A stretch of DNA of 15,706 nucleotides, taken from positions 1 to 15,706 of the forward strand of contig DVND01000159.1 in the NCBI GenBank assembly GCA_018714645.1, written 5' to 3'. The DNA comes from Candidatus Avimonoglobus intestinipullorum (GTDB lineage Bacteria; Bacillota; Clostridia; UBA1381). Positions 6,752-15,506 of this stretch are shown piece after piece. How positions within the stretch are numbered: the first letter of the stretch is position 1; each line of letters opens with the position of its first letter. The notes beneath the pieces are model-generated. The model worked only from the letters and a program-made list of their open reading frames with translations. It was not told the DNA's origin and did no database searches. Both the position numbers and the translations under genes were made by a program.

Positions 6752-7984
6752 TCAAAAACCAATCTCCTCCACTGCGCCCACAACCGCGGCGCACAGCGTC
6801 TCCGGCCGCAGGATCCGGTCAATGATTTCCGCCACGGAATCCACGCTGACCGCTTCAATACGCATAAGAATCTCCTCCTGGGAATAGATGGGCCTGTTCA
6901 GCAGCAATGACCGCCCTGCCGCCTGCATCCGCGCGCCCGGGCTTTCATTGCTGAGGATGTAATTCCCCTTGAGCTGTTCCTTCGCCACGGCCACCTCCTC
7001 CGCCGTCAGCTTCTCACGCCGCGCCAAATCCACTTCCTGAAAAATCAAATCCGCAACCTTTTCAAAATTTTCCAGGCTCATTCCCGCGCTGATGTTGAAC
7101 ATCCCTGCACCGATATAGGAGGCGTGGTATGCGTAAACCGAATATGCCAGCCCCAATTTTTCCCGGATATTCTGAAACAGCCGGGAGGACATCCCGTTTC
7201 CAAAAATATTGTTGAACGCCATCAGGCTGTACACGCCCTCATCCAACACATCGATGCCCTCATACCCCAGCACCAGCTGCACCTGTTCCGTGTCCTTCGT
7301 CCGCACGACCCGCCGCGTCTGCCGGATTGCGGGTTCCACAGCCGGCAGGTTCTCCTGCAGCGCTTGCTGCCCAAACGCCTGCTCCAGCAGCGCAAACAGC
7401 CCCTCGTCAAAATTCCCCGACACAGCAATTACCATGTCCCGCGCCGTATAATGCGTTTCCATATACCGCCGCATAAATGCGCTGTCCATGGCGGAGAGGC
7501 GCTCCTTTGTCCCCAAAATAGAACGGCCCAACGGATTATCACCATAAGCCGCCTCCATGATCAAATCATGCACCAGTTCTTCCGGATCATCCTCATACAT
7601 ATTGATTTCTTCAAGGATTACCTGCCGCTCCAGCTCCATGTCAGACGCGTCCAATTTGGAATGGAACAGCATGTCCGACAAAATGTCAACCGCAAGGGGC
7701 GCATGGGCATCCAGCGTCTTGGTATAATAGCAGGTGTATTCCCGGGATGTAAAGGCGTTGATCTGCCCGCCCACCGCGTCTATCTCCCGGGCAATCTGCC
7801 ACGCCTCCCGCCGCTGGGTGCCCTTGAAGAGCATATGTTCAATGTAATGGGAAACCCCGCTTTCCTCCAAGGTTTCGTGGCGGGAACCGTTCCCCACCCA
7901 CACGCCGATGGATACCGATTTCACATAGGGGATGGCCTCCGAAACCACCCGGATCCCATTGGATAACGTCCTGATTTGATGCAT
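6752..7984 (-). CDS. M16-family zinc metallopeptidase (processing-peptidase-like)
   Basis: The 410-residue protein has the inverted zinc motif HYIEH (H46, E49, H50) and the distal ligand E126 in EEINMYEDDPEELVHD, the 76-residue spacing typical of M16B peptidases. The N-terminal catalytic domain (about 1-215) and C-terminal inactive M16_C domain (about 165-345, with RLFQNIREKLGLAYSVYAYH) are both present, and the length matches Bacillus MlpA/YmxG and mitochondrial processing peptidase subunits. It has no signal peptide and probably acts in the cytoplasm, degrading or processing peptides. The start ATG 7984 (MHQIRTLSNGIRV) is preceded by AAAGGG with 7 nt spacing; an upstream in-frame extension to 8029 would run through the proS terminator hairpin and is unlikely. 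It follows that terminator, so it either needs its own promoter (none clearly seen) or relies on read-through. Confidence 0.93.
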   Translation of the reverse strand: MHQIRTLSNGIRVVSEAIPYVKSVSIGVWVGNGSRHETLEESGVSHYIEHMLFKGTQRREAWQIAREIDAVGGQINAFTSREYTCYYTKTLDAHAPLAVDILSDMLFHSKLDASDMELERQVILEEINMYEDDPEELVHDLIMEAAYGDNPLGRSILGTKERLSAMDSAFMRRYMETHYTARDMVIAVSGNFDEGLFALLEQAFGQQALQENLPAVEPAIRQTRRVVRTKDTEQVQLVLGYEGIDVLDEGVYSLMAFNNIFGNGMSSRLFQNIREKLGLAYSVYAYHASYIGAGMFNISAGMSLENFEKVADLIFQEVDLARREKLTAEEVAVAKEQLKGNYILSNESPGARMQAAGRSLLLNRPIYSQEEILMRIEAVSVDSVAEIIDRILRPETLCAAVVGAVEEIGF

Positions 7985-8001
7985 AAACAAACCCTTTCTA
8001 T

Positions 8002-8034
8002 GAAAAGCTTGCGTGCAGAAAGCACGCAAGTTTT
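8002..8034 (-). terminator. Intrinsic terminator of the proS operon
   Basis: A perfect 9-bp stem, CTTGCGTGC (8008-8016) and GCACGCAAG (8022-8030), with a 5-base loop. Read on the minus strand it is followed by CTTTTC; flanking A/T pairs lengthen the stem. It starts right at the proS stop codon and ends 17 nt before the M16 protease start. Confidence 0.8.
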
Positions 8035-9741
8035 CTATAACCGTTCTTTAATATACGCCGCCGCATCCCGGACGGCCGCTTCGATGGGCTTATCCTCCGC
8101 TTCCGCCTGGGTGCGCAGCTTGTATTCCACAATGCCTTCGCCGCTCTTTTTCCCGACCACAATCCGCAGCGGGATGCCAATTAAATCCGCGTCCTTGAAT
8201 TTCACGCCCGGGCGCTCCTGCCGGTCGTCCAACAAGGTTTCAATGCCCGCATTTTGCAAGTTTTCATAAATCTGCTCCGCAACGCGCACCTGTCCTTCAT
8301 CTTTTGCATTCACCGGCACCACCACCACATGGTACGGCGCAATGGATACCGGCATGATGATGCCGTTTTCATCGTAATTCTGTTCAATCGCCGCCGCGAA
8401 ACAACGGGTCACGCCAATACCGTAGCAGCCCATAATGACCACCTTGGAATCGCCGTTTTCATCCTGGTAAGAAAGCCCCAGCGCGTCGGAATACTTCGTC
8501 CCTAATTTGAAAATGTGCCCGACCTCGATGCCCCGATCCGATTTAACCGGCGCACCACACTTGGGGCACTTGTCACCCGGCTCAATCACGCGGACATCCG
8601 CCACAGTTGTGGGAGTGAAATCCCGGTTGATTTGCACATTTTTAAAGTGATACCCCGTCTCATTGGCGCCGATGATGAAGTTCTGCATCTGCGCCACTTC
8701 CAAATCGACAATCACGTCGATGTCCAACCCGACCGGCCCTGCAAAGCCCACCTCGGCATGGGTCAACTCCCGCACCACCGCAGGCGCTGCCAGTTCCGGG
8801 TCGTTGACACAGCCCAGCAGGTTCTTCAGCTTCACTTCGTTGATTTCGCGGTCGCCGCGCACCATCACCGCCACGTATTTTTCATCCGCTTTATAGAGGA
8901 TGGTTTTCGCAAATACATGGGGTTCCGTCCCAAAGAACTGCACCAACTCTTCAATGGTATGCACGTCCGGCGTGGCCACCTTTTCCATGGGGGCGTCCCC
9001 CTCCGGGAACGCCTTTTCAACAGGGATGCACGCCGCCTTTTCATAGTTGGCCGCATAGCCGCAGGCGTCACAGTACGCGATACCATCCTCGCCTACCGCC
9101 GCTTTTACCATAAATTCCTGGGAACCGCTGCCGCCCATAGCGCCCGAGTCCGCATCCACCACGGTGAAATCCAGCCCCAGCCGCGTAAAAATGCGGCAGT
9201 ATGCGTCATACATCTTCTGATAAGACGCGTCCAAGCCCGCCTCATCCTTATCGAAGCTATACGCATCCTTCATGATAAATTCCCGCCCGCGGATTAAGCC
9301 AAACCGGGGACGTGCCTCGTCCCTGTATTTCGTCTGTATCTGATACAGCGTCATGGGATATTCCTTATAGGAACGCACCTCGTTGATTACCGTCTGGGTA
9401 AACAATTCCTCATGGGTGGGCCCCAGGCAGAAGTCCCGGTCATTACGGTCTTTTAAGCGGAACATGTTCGAGCCGAATACCTCCCACCGGCCCGACGCCT
9501 GGTATGCCTCCGCCGGCAGCAGCGCCGACATCAAAAGCTCCTGCGCCCCGGCGCGGTCCATTTCCTCACGGATGATCTGTTCAATTTTGTGCAGCGACCG
9601 CAGCCCCAACGGCAAATAGGAGTAAACCCCCGCTGCAAGTTTGCGGATATACCCCGCCCGCAGCATCAATTGATGGCTCACGATTTCCGCATCAGCGGGC
9701 ACCTCCCGCAGTGTAGGCATTAATAATTTTGACATTCTCAT
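8035..9741 (-). CDS. proS: Prolyl-tRNA synthetase (bacterial type, with editing insertion)
   Basis: The 568-residue class II synthetase charges tRNA-Pro with proline in the cytoplasm. Motif 1 falls near 40-65. Motif 2 contains TKYRDEARPRFGLIRGREFIMKDAYSF (137-163). An insertion (YbaK/INS-type, about 225-395) separates motif 2 from motif 3, and it includes the conserved KTILYKAD stretch expected of the cis-editing domain that clears Ala-tRNA-Pro. Motif 3 is MGCYGIGVTRCFAAAIEQ, and the anticodon-binding domain fills the last ~110 residues. CxxC pairs occur at CDAC (224-227) and CPKC. The start is ATG 9741, with AGGAG at 9757-9753 placed just after the stop of the MATE gene 20 nt upstream, so it belongs to the same operon. 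It is the last gene before the hairpin terminator. Confidence 0.97.
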   Translation of the reverse strand: MRMSKLLMPTLREVPADAEIVSHQLMLRAGYIRKLAAGVYSYLPLGLRSLHKIEQIIREEMDRAGAQELLMSALLPAEAYQASGRWEVFGSNMFRLKDRNDRDFCLGPTHEELFTQTVINEVRSYKEYPMTLYQIQTKYRDEARPRFGLIRGREFIMKDAYSFDKDEAGLDASYQKMYDAYCRIFTRLGLDFTVVDADSGAMGGSGSQEFMVKAAVGEDGIAYCDACGYAANYEKAACIPVEKAFPEGDAPMEKVATPDVHTIEELVQFFGTEPHVFAKTILYKADEKYVAVMVRGDREINEVKLKNLLGCVNDPELAAPAVVRELTHAEVGFAGPVGLDIDVIVDLEVAQMQNFIIGANETGYHFKNVQINRDFTPTTVADVRVIEPGDKCPKCGAPVKSDRGIEVGHIFKLGTKYSDALGLSYQDENGDSKVVIMGCYGIGVTRCFAAAIEQNYDENGIIMPVSIAPYHVVVVPVNAKDEGQVRVAEQIYENLQNAGIETLLDDRQERPGVKFKDADLIGIPLRIVVGKKSGEGIVEYKLRTQAEAEDKPIEAAVRDAAAYIKERL

Positions 9742-9761
9742 TGGTTTATTCTCTCCTATCC

Positions 9762-11138
9762 CTATGTAGTCGCGGCATCGGCCGCTTTTTGATTTTTCAT
9801 AAGCTTTTTAAAGCTGACTGTAAACATAGTAACTGTAGTCGCCGCCGCCAGCGTGTCAGCAATTGGTTCCGCCAGGAACACCGCAAACACCTGGTCCTCC
9901 AGGAACAGCGGCAGGATATAAATCAGCGGGATCAGCAAAATGACCTTCCGCAAAAGCGCCAAAAACACAGAGGATTTCGCATTCCCCAGCGCGATAAACG
10001 TCTGCTGACAGGCCATCTGCGCGCCCATCACCAGCCCGGCGGCAAAGTACACCCGCAAGGAACCGGCAGTATAATCAATCAATGCCGTATCGTTTGTAAA
10101 CAATCCCGCGAACGCCCTTGGAAGCAGCATGACGCCCAACCAGATGGCGGTGGAAAACGCCATCGCGGACAGCAGCAGCAATTGAAACGCTTTTTTTACG
10201 CGATCCAGCTTCTGGGCTCCGAAATTATAGCTGACAATCGGCTGCGCACCTTGGGTGAGCCCTTGCAGCGGGAGGGTCGCAAGCTGCATGACGCTGGATA
10301 AAATCGTCATGGCCCCCACGGCGATATCCCCGCCGTACCGCTGCAGGGAAGAGTTCAGGCAGACGAACAGCAGCGATTCCGTTGACTGCATGATGAACGG
10401 CGAAACCCCCAGTGCCAGCACCGGCAGGATGATTTCCTTTTGCAACCTGAGGTTTTCCCGCTTGATTTTCAGCGTGGTCTTTTTGCCGCACAGGAATTTC
10501 ACAACCCAGACGGCGGACACCGCCTGCGACAAAATCGTGGCCAGCGCCGCGCCCTGCACGCCCATCCCAAAGCCAAAAATGAATATGGGGTCTAATATAA
10601 TATTCAGCACCGCACCGATCAACACCGTCAGCATGCTGGTTTTTGCAAACCCCTGGCAGGTAATAAACATATTCAGCCCCAGCGCATACTGGACGAAAAT
10701 CGTCCCCAGGGCATAAATCGTAAGATAGTCCTCCGCATAGCCGATGGTGTTTTCTGACGCGCCAAACAGCATCAGCAAATCCCGCTTAAATATCAAAATT
10801 GCCGCCGTCAGCAGCACCGCTATGATGGTCAGGAACGAAACACAGTTCCCCACCACCTTCAGCGCGCCCCGGTGATCCTTGCGCCCCATCATAATCGAGG
10901 CCTGCGGCGCGCCGCCCATCCCCACCAGCGACGAAAACGCCGAAACAATCATGATGATCGGGAACGTGACGCCGACGCCCGTCAGCGCCGCAGAACCGAT
11001 CTCCGGGATGTGCCCGATGTAAATCCTGTCCACCAGATTATACAACAGGTTGATAATCTGGGCAGTAATCGCCGGGAGCGCCAGGTTCAGGAGCAGCTTC
11101 CCGATTTTCTCCGTCCCCAGCGTATTATTGTCTGCCAT
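9762..11138 (-). CDS. MATE-family multidrug/cation antiporter
   Basis: The 458-residue membrane protein shows the MATE pattern of two six-helix halves. The N-terminal segment KLLLNLALPAITAQIINLLYNLVDRIYIGH is the family hallmark, followed by GMGGAPQASIMMGRKD and the half-repeat GVSPFIMQSTESLLFVCLN near the middle, then QGAQPIVSYNFGAQK. Members exchange Na+ or H+ for cationic drugs or metabolites at the cytoplasmic membrane; the subgroup resembles MepA/NorM-like Firmicutes proteins. Substrate unknown. The start is ATG 11138 with AAGGA upstream (10 nt). A 12-bp perfect palindrome, ATATGATCATAT (11137-11148), covers the start region. It sits between metG (20 nt upstream) and proS (20 nt downstream), which is an unusual place for a transporter. 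Confidence 0.93.
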   Translation of the reverse strand: MADNNTLGTEKIGKLLLNLALPAITAQIINLLYNLVDRIYIGHIPEIGSAALTGVGVTFPIIMIVSAFSSLVGMGGAPQASIMMGRKDHRGALKVVGNCVSFLTIIAVLLTAAILIFKRDLLMLFGASENTIGYAEDYLTIYALGTIFVQYALGLNMFITCQGFAKTSMLTVLIGAVLNIILDPIFIFGFGMGVQGAALATILSQAVSAVWVVKFLCGKKTTLKIKRENLRLQKEIILPVLALGVSPFIMQSTESLLFVCLNSSLQRYGGDIAVGAMTILSSVMQLATLPLQGLTQGAQPIVSYNFGAQKLDRVKKAFQLLLLSAMAFSTAIWLGVMLLPRAFAGLFTNDTALIDYTAGSLRVYFAAGLVMGAQMACQQTFIALGNAKSSVFLALLRKVILLIPLIYILPLFLEDQVFAVFLAEPIADTLAAATTVTMFTVSFKKLMKNQKAADAATT

Positions 11139-11158
11139 ATGATCATATCCTTTTCTAA

Positions 11159-13075
11159 TTATACAATTTCCGCGCCGCTCTGGATATCCTTGATCGTTGT
11201 AAGCGCGGTCAACGTATCTTCATACTCCGCAGATAAAATCATCCCGCAGGATTCCAGCCCCATGATTTTCCGCGGCTTCAGATTAGCAATGAATATAACA
11301 TTCTTCCCAATCAGTTCCTCCGGCGTGTGGTATTTGGAAATGCCGGAGAGGATCTGCCGGGTTTCAGAGCCCACCTCTAAAATAAACCGGAGCAGCTTCT
11401 CGCTCTTTTTTACCCGTTCGCATTCTATCACCCTTCCCACGCGGATATCCAGCTTTTCAAAATCTTCAAATTCAATATAGTCCTTAAACGGCGCAACCGG
11501 CACCGAAGGTGCCAGCTCCGCCTCCAGTTCTTCCAATTTCTTCTGGACGTCAATCCGCTGGAACAGCGGGACCGCCTCGCCCACCTTTGTTCCCAGCGGC
11601 AGCCCGCCGAAAGCCTGCACGCTTTCATAGCTGATATCCGCCGCATGGATCTGCCCCGCAATGGCCGCTGCGGTCTCGGGCATAAAGGAAGACAGCAGGG
11701 ATGCGATGATACGGATGGTCTCCGCCAAATTGTAGAGCACGGTTGCAAGGCGGCCCTTCGTTGCCTCGTCCTTTGCCAGGATCCAGGGGGTGGTTTCGTC
11801 AATGTACTTGTTCGCCCGATCGATGACCTTCCAGACTTCATCTAAGCTGTCGGCGATGTGGTTGGTCTCCATCTTCTTACGGACTTCCGCTACCGCATTG
11901 ATAGCCGTAGCCTGCAAATCCGCATCAAATTCACCCGTCACGGTATTCCCGTTCAGCTCGCCGCCAAAATACTTTTGGATCATGGCCACCGTGCGGTTGA
12001 CCAGGTTCCCCAGCGCGTTCGCCAAATCGGAGTTGTACCGGGCGATGAATACATCATAAGTAATATTCCCATCCTGGGCAAAGGGCATTTCATGCAGCGC
12101 GTAATACCGCACCGCATCCACACCGAAATGGCGCACCAAATCCTCGGCATAAATCACATTCCCGCGGGATTTGGACATCTTTTCCTCCCCAAACAGCATC
12201 CACGGGTGCCCGAAAATCTGTTTCGGCAGCGGCTCACCCAGCGCCATCAGCATGATGGGCCAGTAAATCGTATGGAACCGCAGGATATCCTTGCCGATAA
12301 TATGCACATCACAGGGCCAGTATTTCCGGTACAATTCCCCCTTATGCTCCGGCGTATAGCCCAGCGCCGTGATGTAGTTGGACAGCGCATCGATCCACAC
12401 ATAGATGACGTGCTTGTCGTCAAAATCCACAGGGATCCCCCAGCTGAAGCTGCTGCGGGAGACGCATAAATCCTGCAATCCCGGCTTCAGGAAGTTGTTG
12501 ACCATCTCTTTTTTCCGTGATTCCGGCTGGATGAAATCCGGATGGGTTTCAATGTATTCCATCAGCCGGTCCTGGTATTTGCTCATTTTAAAGAAATACG
12601 CTTCCTCTTTGGTCTTTTTGACCTCCCGGCCGCAATCCGGGCACTTCCCATCCACCAGTTGGGTCTCCGTCCAGAAGGATTCGCAAGGCGTACAATACCA
12701 TCCCTCGTATTCGCTTTTATAGATGTCGCCCTGGTCATAGAGCTTTCTGAAAATCTGCTGTACGGCTTTTACGTGGTAATCATCCGTGGTGCGAATGAAT
12801 TTATCATAGCTGATATTGAGCATCTTGGCGATATCCACAATCTGCCCGGCAATCCTGTCCACATACGCCTGGGGTGTGACCCCCTCCGCCTCGGCAATCT
12901 CCTGGATTTTCTGCCCGTGCTCATCCGTCCCCGTGAGGAAAAACACATCCTCGCCGATGTAGCGGTGGAACCGCGCGATCGCATCCGTCAGGATGATTTC
13001 ATAGGTGTTGCCGATATGCGGCTTCCGCGATGTGTACGCAATCGCGGTGGTAATATAAAATTTGTTTTTATCCAT
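11159..13075 (-). CDS. metG: Methionyl-tRNA synthetase with C-terminal tRNA-binding domain
   Basis: The 638-residue class I synthetase charges tRNA-Met. It has HIGN (20-23, the HIGH signature), a four-cysteine zinc knuckle (C128, C131, C145, C148), and KMSKS (299-303). The anticodon-binding helical domain lies at about 380-510. A C-terminal EMAP/Trbp111-like tRNA-binding fold (about 535-638, DIRVGRVIECERVKKSEKLL) provides dimerisation and tRNA affinity; this layout is common in Firmicutes. ATG 13075 is chosen because GGGGAG (13088-13083) is 7 nt away; the in-frame TTG at 13081 is too close to that site. It begins 14 nt after the AI-2E family gene, and its SD overlaps that gene's last bases. 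No T-box or S-box leader is visible in the gap, so it depends on the upstream operon promoter. Confidence 0.97.
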   Translation of the reverse strand: MDKNKFYITTAIAYTSRKPHIGNTYEIILTDAIARFHRYIGEDVFFLTGTDEHGQKIQEIAEAEGVTPQAYVDRIAGQIVDIAKMLNISYDKFIRTTDDYHVKAVQQIFRKLYDQGDIYKSEYEGWYCTPCESFWTETQLVDGKCPDCGREVKKTKEEAYFFKMSKYQDRLMEYIETHPDFIQPESRKKEMVNNFLKPGLQDLCVSRSSFSWGIPVDFDDKHVIYVWIDALSNYITALGYTPEHKGELYRKYWPCDVHIIGKDILRFHTIYWPIMLMALGEPLPKQIFGHPWMLFGEEKMSKSRGNVIYAEDLVRHFGVDAVRYYALHEMPFAQDGNITYDVFIARYNSDLANALGNLVNRTVAMIQKYFGGELNGNTVTGEFDADLQATAINAVAEVRKKMETNHIADSLDEVWKVIDRANKYIDETTPWILAKDEATKGRLATVLYNLAETIRIIASLLSSFMPETAAAIAGQIHAADISYESVQAFGGLPLGTKVGEAVPLFQRIDVQKKLEELEAELAPSVPVAPFKDYIEFEDFEKLDIRVGRVIECERVKKSEKLLRFILEVGSETRQILSGISKYHTPEELIGKNVIFIANLKPRKIMGLESCGMILSAEYEDTLTALTTIKDIQSGAEIV

Positions 13076-13089
13076 TTCCAAGCTCCCCT

Positions 13090-14256
13090 CTATTTAGTCT
13101 GAAAAATCCCAAAAATGTTTTTCAGTTCTGCTTTTATCCATTTGTAAAACGCTTTCAAAAAGCGGATCAGCCCATCAAAAATGCCGGCATGGTAGATGCT
13201 CACAAACAGCATCAGCACCAGCGGCCCTAAAATCATGCCGCCGATGGAAAACAGCTTAAACCCAACATACATGGCCATCAGCGTGCAAATGGGATGCAGG
13301 CCGATGTTGGTGCTGACGATTTTCGGCTCAATAAACTGCCGCAGCAGCGCCAGCGTCAGATAGATAATCAAGAGCCCCACGCCGCGGCGCGGGTCGTTCA
13401 TGATGAAACTGACCGCCGCCCAGGGCCACAGCGCCGCACCGCTGCCAAAAAACGGCAGCGCATCCAGAACCGCGATGCCCAATGCAATCAGGAGCGCATA
13501 CTCCACGTGCAGGATACTCAGCCCAATCCACAGCACCACAAACGCAATCCCCATAATCGTCAGCTGCGCCCGGACGTACCCGCCCAGGTATTTCTTGATT
13601 TCTTCCTTAATGCGCTCGCACCCTTCCATCACGCGCCGCGGCACAATACGGTGCACTACTGCCGATACCCGTTTGGCGTCCGTCACCATAAAATACAGCG
13701 ACAGGATGAATACGACAATGGCGATAAAAATATTCGGCAGGGATTTCGCAAAATCCCCCGCCCTGCGCATCATAGGCGAATACTGGATGTTCAGGCCATT
13801 GGAGAGGCTGTCGGAAATATCGGTCCCAATCCTGTCCAGCGTTGCCTGCACCGATTCCGGCATCATTGCGTAAATGTTTGCAAACTTGCTGCTGATCTGC
13901 GCCCAGGCCGTCTGCGCGCTTTCGTAGATCACCGGAAACTGGTCGTACAGCGCGCGTATTTCGGAGACGATCTTCCATATCACCGCCGTCAAAATCCCCC
14001 CCATGATGCCCACCGTGAGCACAATTACCAGGATCGCCGAAACTTGCCGGGGCAGCTTCAGCCGCTTCTGGAGCCAATTGGCCAATGGATTGATCAACTG
14101 TGAAAACAGGTATCCCAAAATGAACGGGAAAAACAGCATCACCACATACCAAATGGCGGAAACTACCTTCCGAAACGAGAAAAATACGCCCACTGCCACC
14201 AAAAGGACCACCAGCACAACCGCCGCAGCCTTCAGCGGACCGCTTTTAAACTTCAC
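13090..14256 (-). CDS. AI-2E family transporter / YtvI-like integral membrane protein
   Basis: The 388-residue protein has about seven to eight membrane segments: an N-terminal pair (about 9-50), one near 70-92, then the C-terminal block. The family signature is the stretch VLDALPFFGSG followed by RQFIEPKIVSTNIGLHP and YVGFKLFSIGGMILGPL. The phrase FIEPKIV-x-x-x-IGLHP resembles YtvI, a sporulation-associated member in Bacillus and Clostridia, rather than TqsA-type AI-2 exporters, so a quorum-signal role should not be assumed. The start is GTG 14256, with GGAGG 9 nt upstream. It follows the phosphoglycerate-mutase-like gene by 26 nt and precedes metG by 14 nt, so it is in the same operon. The specific substrate is unknown. 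Confidence 0.9.
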   Translation of the reverse strand: MKFKSGPLKAAAVVLVVLLVAVGVFFSFRKVVSAIWYVVMLFFPFILGYLFSQLINPLANWLQKRLKLPRQVSAILVIVLTVGIMGGILTAVIWKIVSEIRALYDQFPVIYESAQTAWAQISSKFANIYAMMPESVQATLDRIGTDISDSLSNGLNIQYSPMMRRAGDFAKSLPNIFIAIVVFILSLYFMVTDAKRVSAVVHRIVPRRVMEGCERIKEEIKKYLGGYVRAQLTIMGIAFVVLWIGLSILHVEYALLIALGIAVLDALPFFGSGAALWPWAAVSFIMNDPRRGVGLLIIYLTLALLRQFIEPKIVSTNIGLHPICTLMAMYVGFKLFSIGGMILGPLVLMLFVSIYHAGIFDGLIRFLKAFYKWIKAELKNIFGIFQTK

Positions 14257-14282
14257 AGCCTACCGCCTCCGCTTCTTCTGTT

Positions 14283-15491
14283 TTAATTTTCAAAAAAGTG
14301 CTCCATCAGCCGATGCCCCTCGGCAATGAACCGCCCCGCCGCCTCCGCTTCTTTTTCCGTGTACCGCCGCCGGGTTTCGGCCGGCTTTGCCGAATTGTAA
14401 ATCAGGTACGGCACCGGGTTGCTGACATGGGTTTTTAAGCGAATCGGCGTTGGATGATCCGGAAGCACCATCATTTTATACTCTATGTTCATTCTTTCCA
14501 ATTCTTTCCGCAAATATCCAATGACCTTTTCATCGATCCATTCGACGGACTGCACTTTATGTTCCACGTCCCCCTGATGCCCGCATTCGTCCGGCGCCTC
14601 CAGGTGGATATACACAAAATCGCTGCCGCCCATGAGCGCGTCCAGCGCGGCCTTTGCCTTGCCTTCAAAATTCGTGTCGTAATTGCCGGTAGCGCCCTCC
14701 ACATCGATGGACTCCATCCCCGCGCAGATGGCGATGCCCTTAATCAGATCCACCGCCGAGATCACGCTGCCCTTTTTGCCGAATTTTCCATAGAAATCAT
14801 CCAGCTTTGGCTTTGTGCCCTCGCCCCAGATCCAGATGGAGGTGGCGGGGCGTTTCCCCGCGGCAATCCGCTTTTGATTGACGGGATGCTCCTTCAAAAT
14901 CCGCTCGCTCTTTTTCATCAGCTCCAGAAGCTGTTCCGCGCCTTCGCCCTTAGGCAAATATTCTGTGATTTTTCTATCAGAAATATCATGCGGCGGCGTC
15001 AGGTTCACGTTTGTAGAACCCCCGTCCCACACCAGCAGATGCCGGTAACTCACGCCGGCGTGGAAGTGGAGCGCATCCGTATGCAGCGCTTCCTCCACGG
15101 CTCCAATCAGTTCCCGCGCCTCCTCTGTGGAAATTTCCCCGGCGGAATAATCCACCATGGTCTTATCCTCATACCGTTCCTCATCGGACAGCGTCACCAG
15201 GTTCGCCCGGAAGGTCACGTCCGTATCCTTCAACCGGACGCCGATGCTGGCGGCCTCCAGCGGCGACCGCCCGGTATAGCATTTGCGCGTGTCATACCCC
15301 ATCACCGACAGGTTCGCCACATCGCTGCCCGGCTTCATGCCGTCCAGTACCGTCCGCACAAGCCCCAGCTCGCCGTGGGCCGCCATATAATCCATATGCG
15401 GCTTATGGGCCGCCTCCAAAACCGTCTTTCCCCCCAGCGCATCAATTGGCTCGTCCGCCATGCCGTCTCCCAATACAACAATATACTTCAT
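14283..15491 (-). CDS. ApgM-family cofactor-independent phosphoglycerate mutase / possible alternative homoserine kinase
   Basis: The 402-residue alkaline-phosphatase-superfamily metalloenzyme resembles archaeal-type ApgM. Visible metal and active-site residues are D9 (VLGDGMAD), the nucleophile-type S62 in GSDVANLSVMGYD, D301 and H305 (APDECGHQGD), D345-H346 (LPDHPTP) and H355 (KTHVSNPVPY). ApgM interconverts 3- and 2-phosphoglycerate. The ~400-residue bacterial subgroup has also been proposed or shown to act as a homoserine kinase (ThrB2-like) where classical ThrB is missing. Neighbours do not decide: no threonine genes are in the window. The start ATG 15491 has GGAAGGG upstream, overlapping the region after the degV stop (15-nt gap). 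It is the second visible gene of the six-gene minus-strand operon. Confidence 0.88.
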   Translation of the reverse strand: MKYIVVLGDGMADEPIDALGGKTVLEAAHKPHMDYMAAHGELGLVRTVLDGMKPGSDVANLSVMGYDTRKCYTGRSPLEAASIGVRLKDTDVTFRANLVTLSDEERYEDKTMVDYSAGEISTEEARELIGAVEEALHTDALHFHAGVSYRHLLVWDGGSTNVNLTPPHDISDRKITEYLPKGEGAEQLLELMKKSERILKEHPVNQKRIAAGKRPATSIWIWGEGTKPKLDDFYGKFGKKGSVISAVDLIKGIAICAGMESIDVEGATGNYDTNFEGKAKAALDALMGGSDFVYIHLEAPDECGHQGDVEHKVQSVEWIDEKVIGYLRKELERMNIEYKMMVLPDHPTPIRLKTHVSNPVPYLIYNSAKPAETRRRYTEKEAEAAGRFIAEGHRLMEHFFEN

Positions 15492-15506
15492 TTTTACCCT
15501 TCCTTT

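Noticed and set aside
6726..6794. N-terminal extension of the stalk-repeat protein to 6794
   Set aside because: It would overlap the end of the M16 protease gene and put an Arg-rich stretch before a clean signal peptide; the start at 6725/6728 has its own SD.
7985..8029. N-terminal extension of the M16 protease to 8029
   Set aside because: It would translate through the proS terminator hairpin and lacks an SD; the ATG at 7984 has AAAGGG and matches the family N-terminus.
11137..11148. 12-bp perfect palindrome ATATGATCATAT over the MATE start codon
   Set aside because: AT-rich, short, and not repeated elsewhere in the window; a single 12-bp palindrome is not sufficient evidence of an operator.
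13090..14256. Quorum-sensing (AI-2 export) function for the AI-2E family protein
   Set aside because: The sequence is closer to YtvI-like members and no luxS or lsr gene is present; the family name alone does not support the role.
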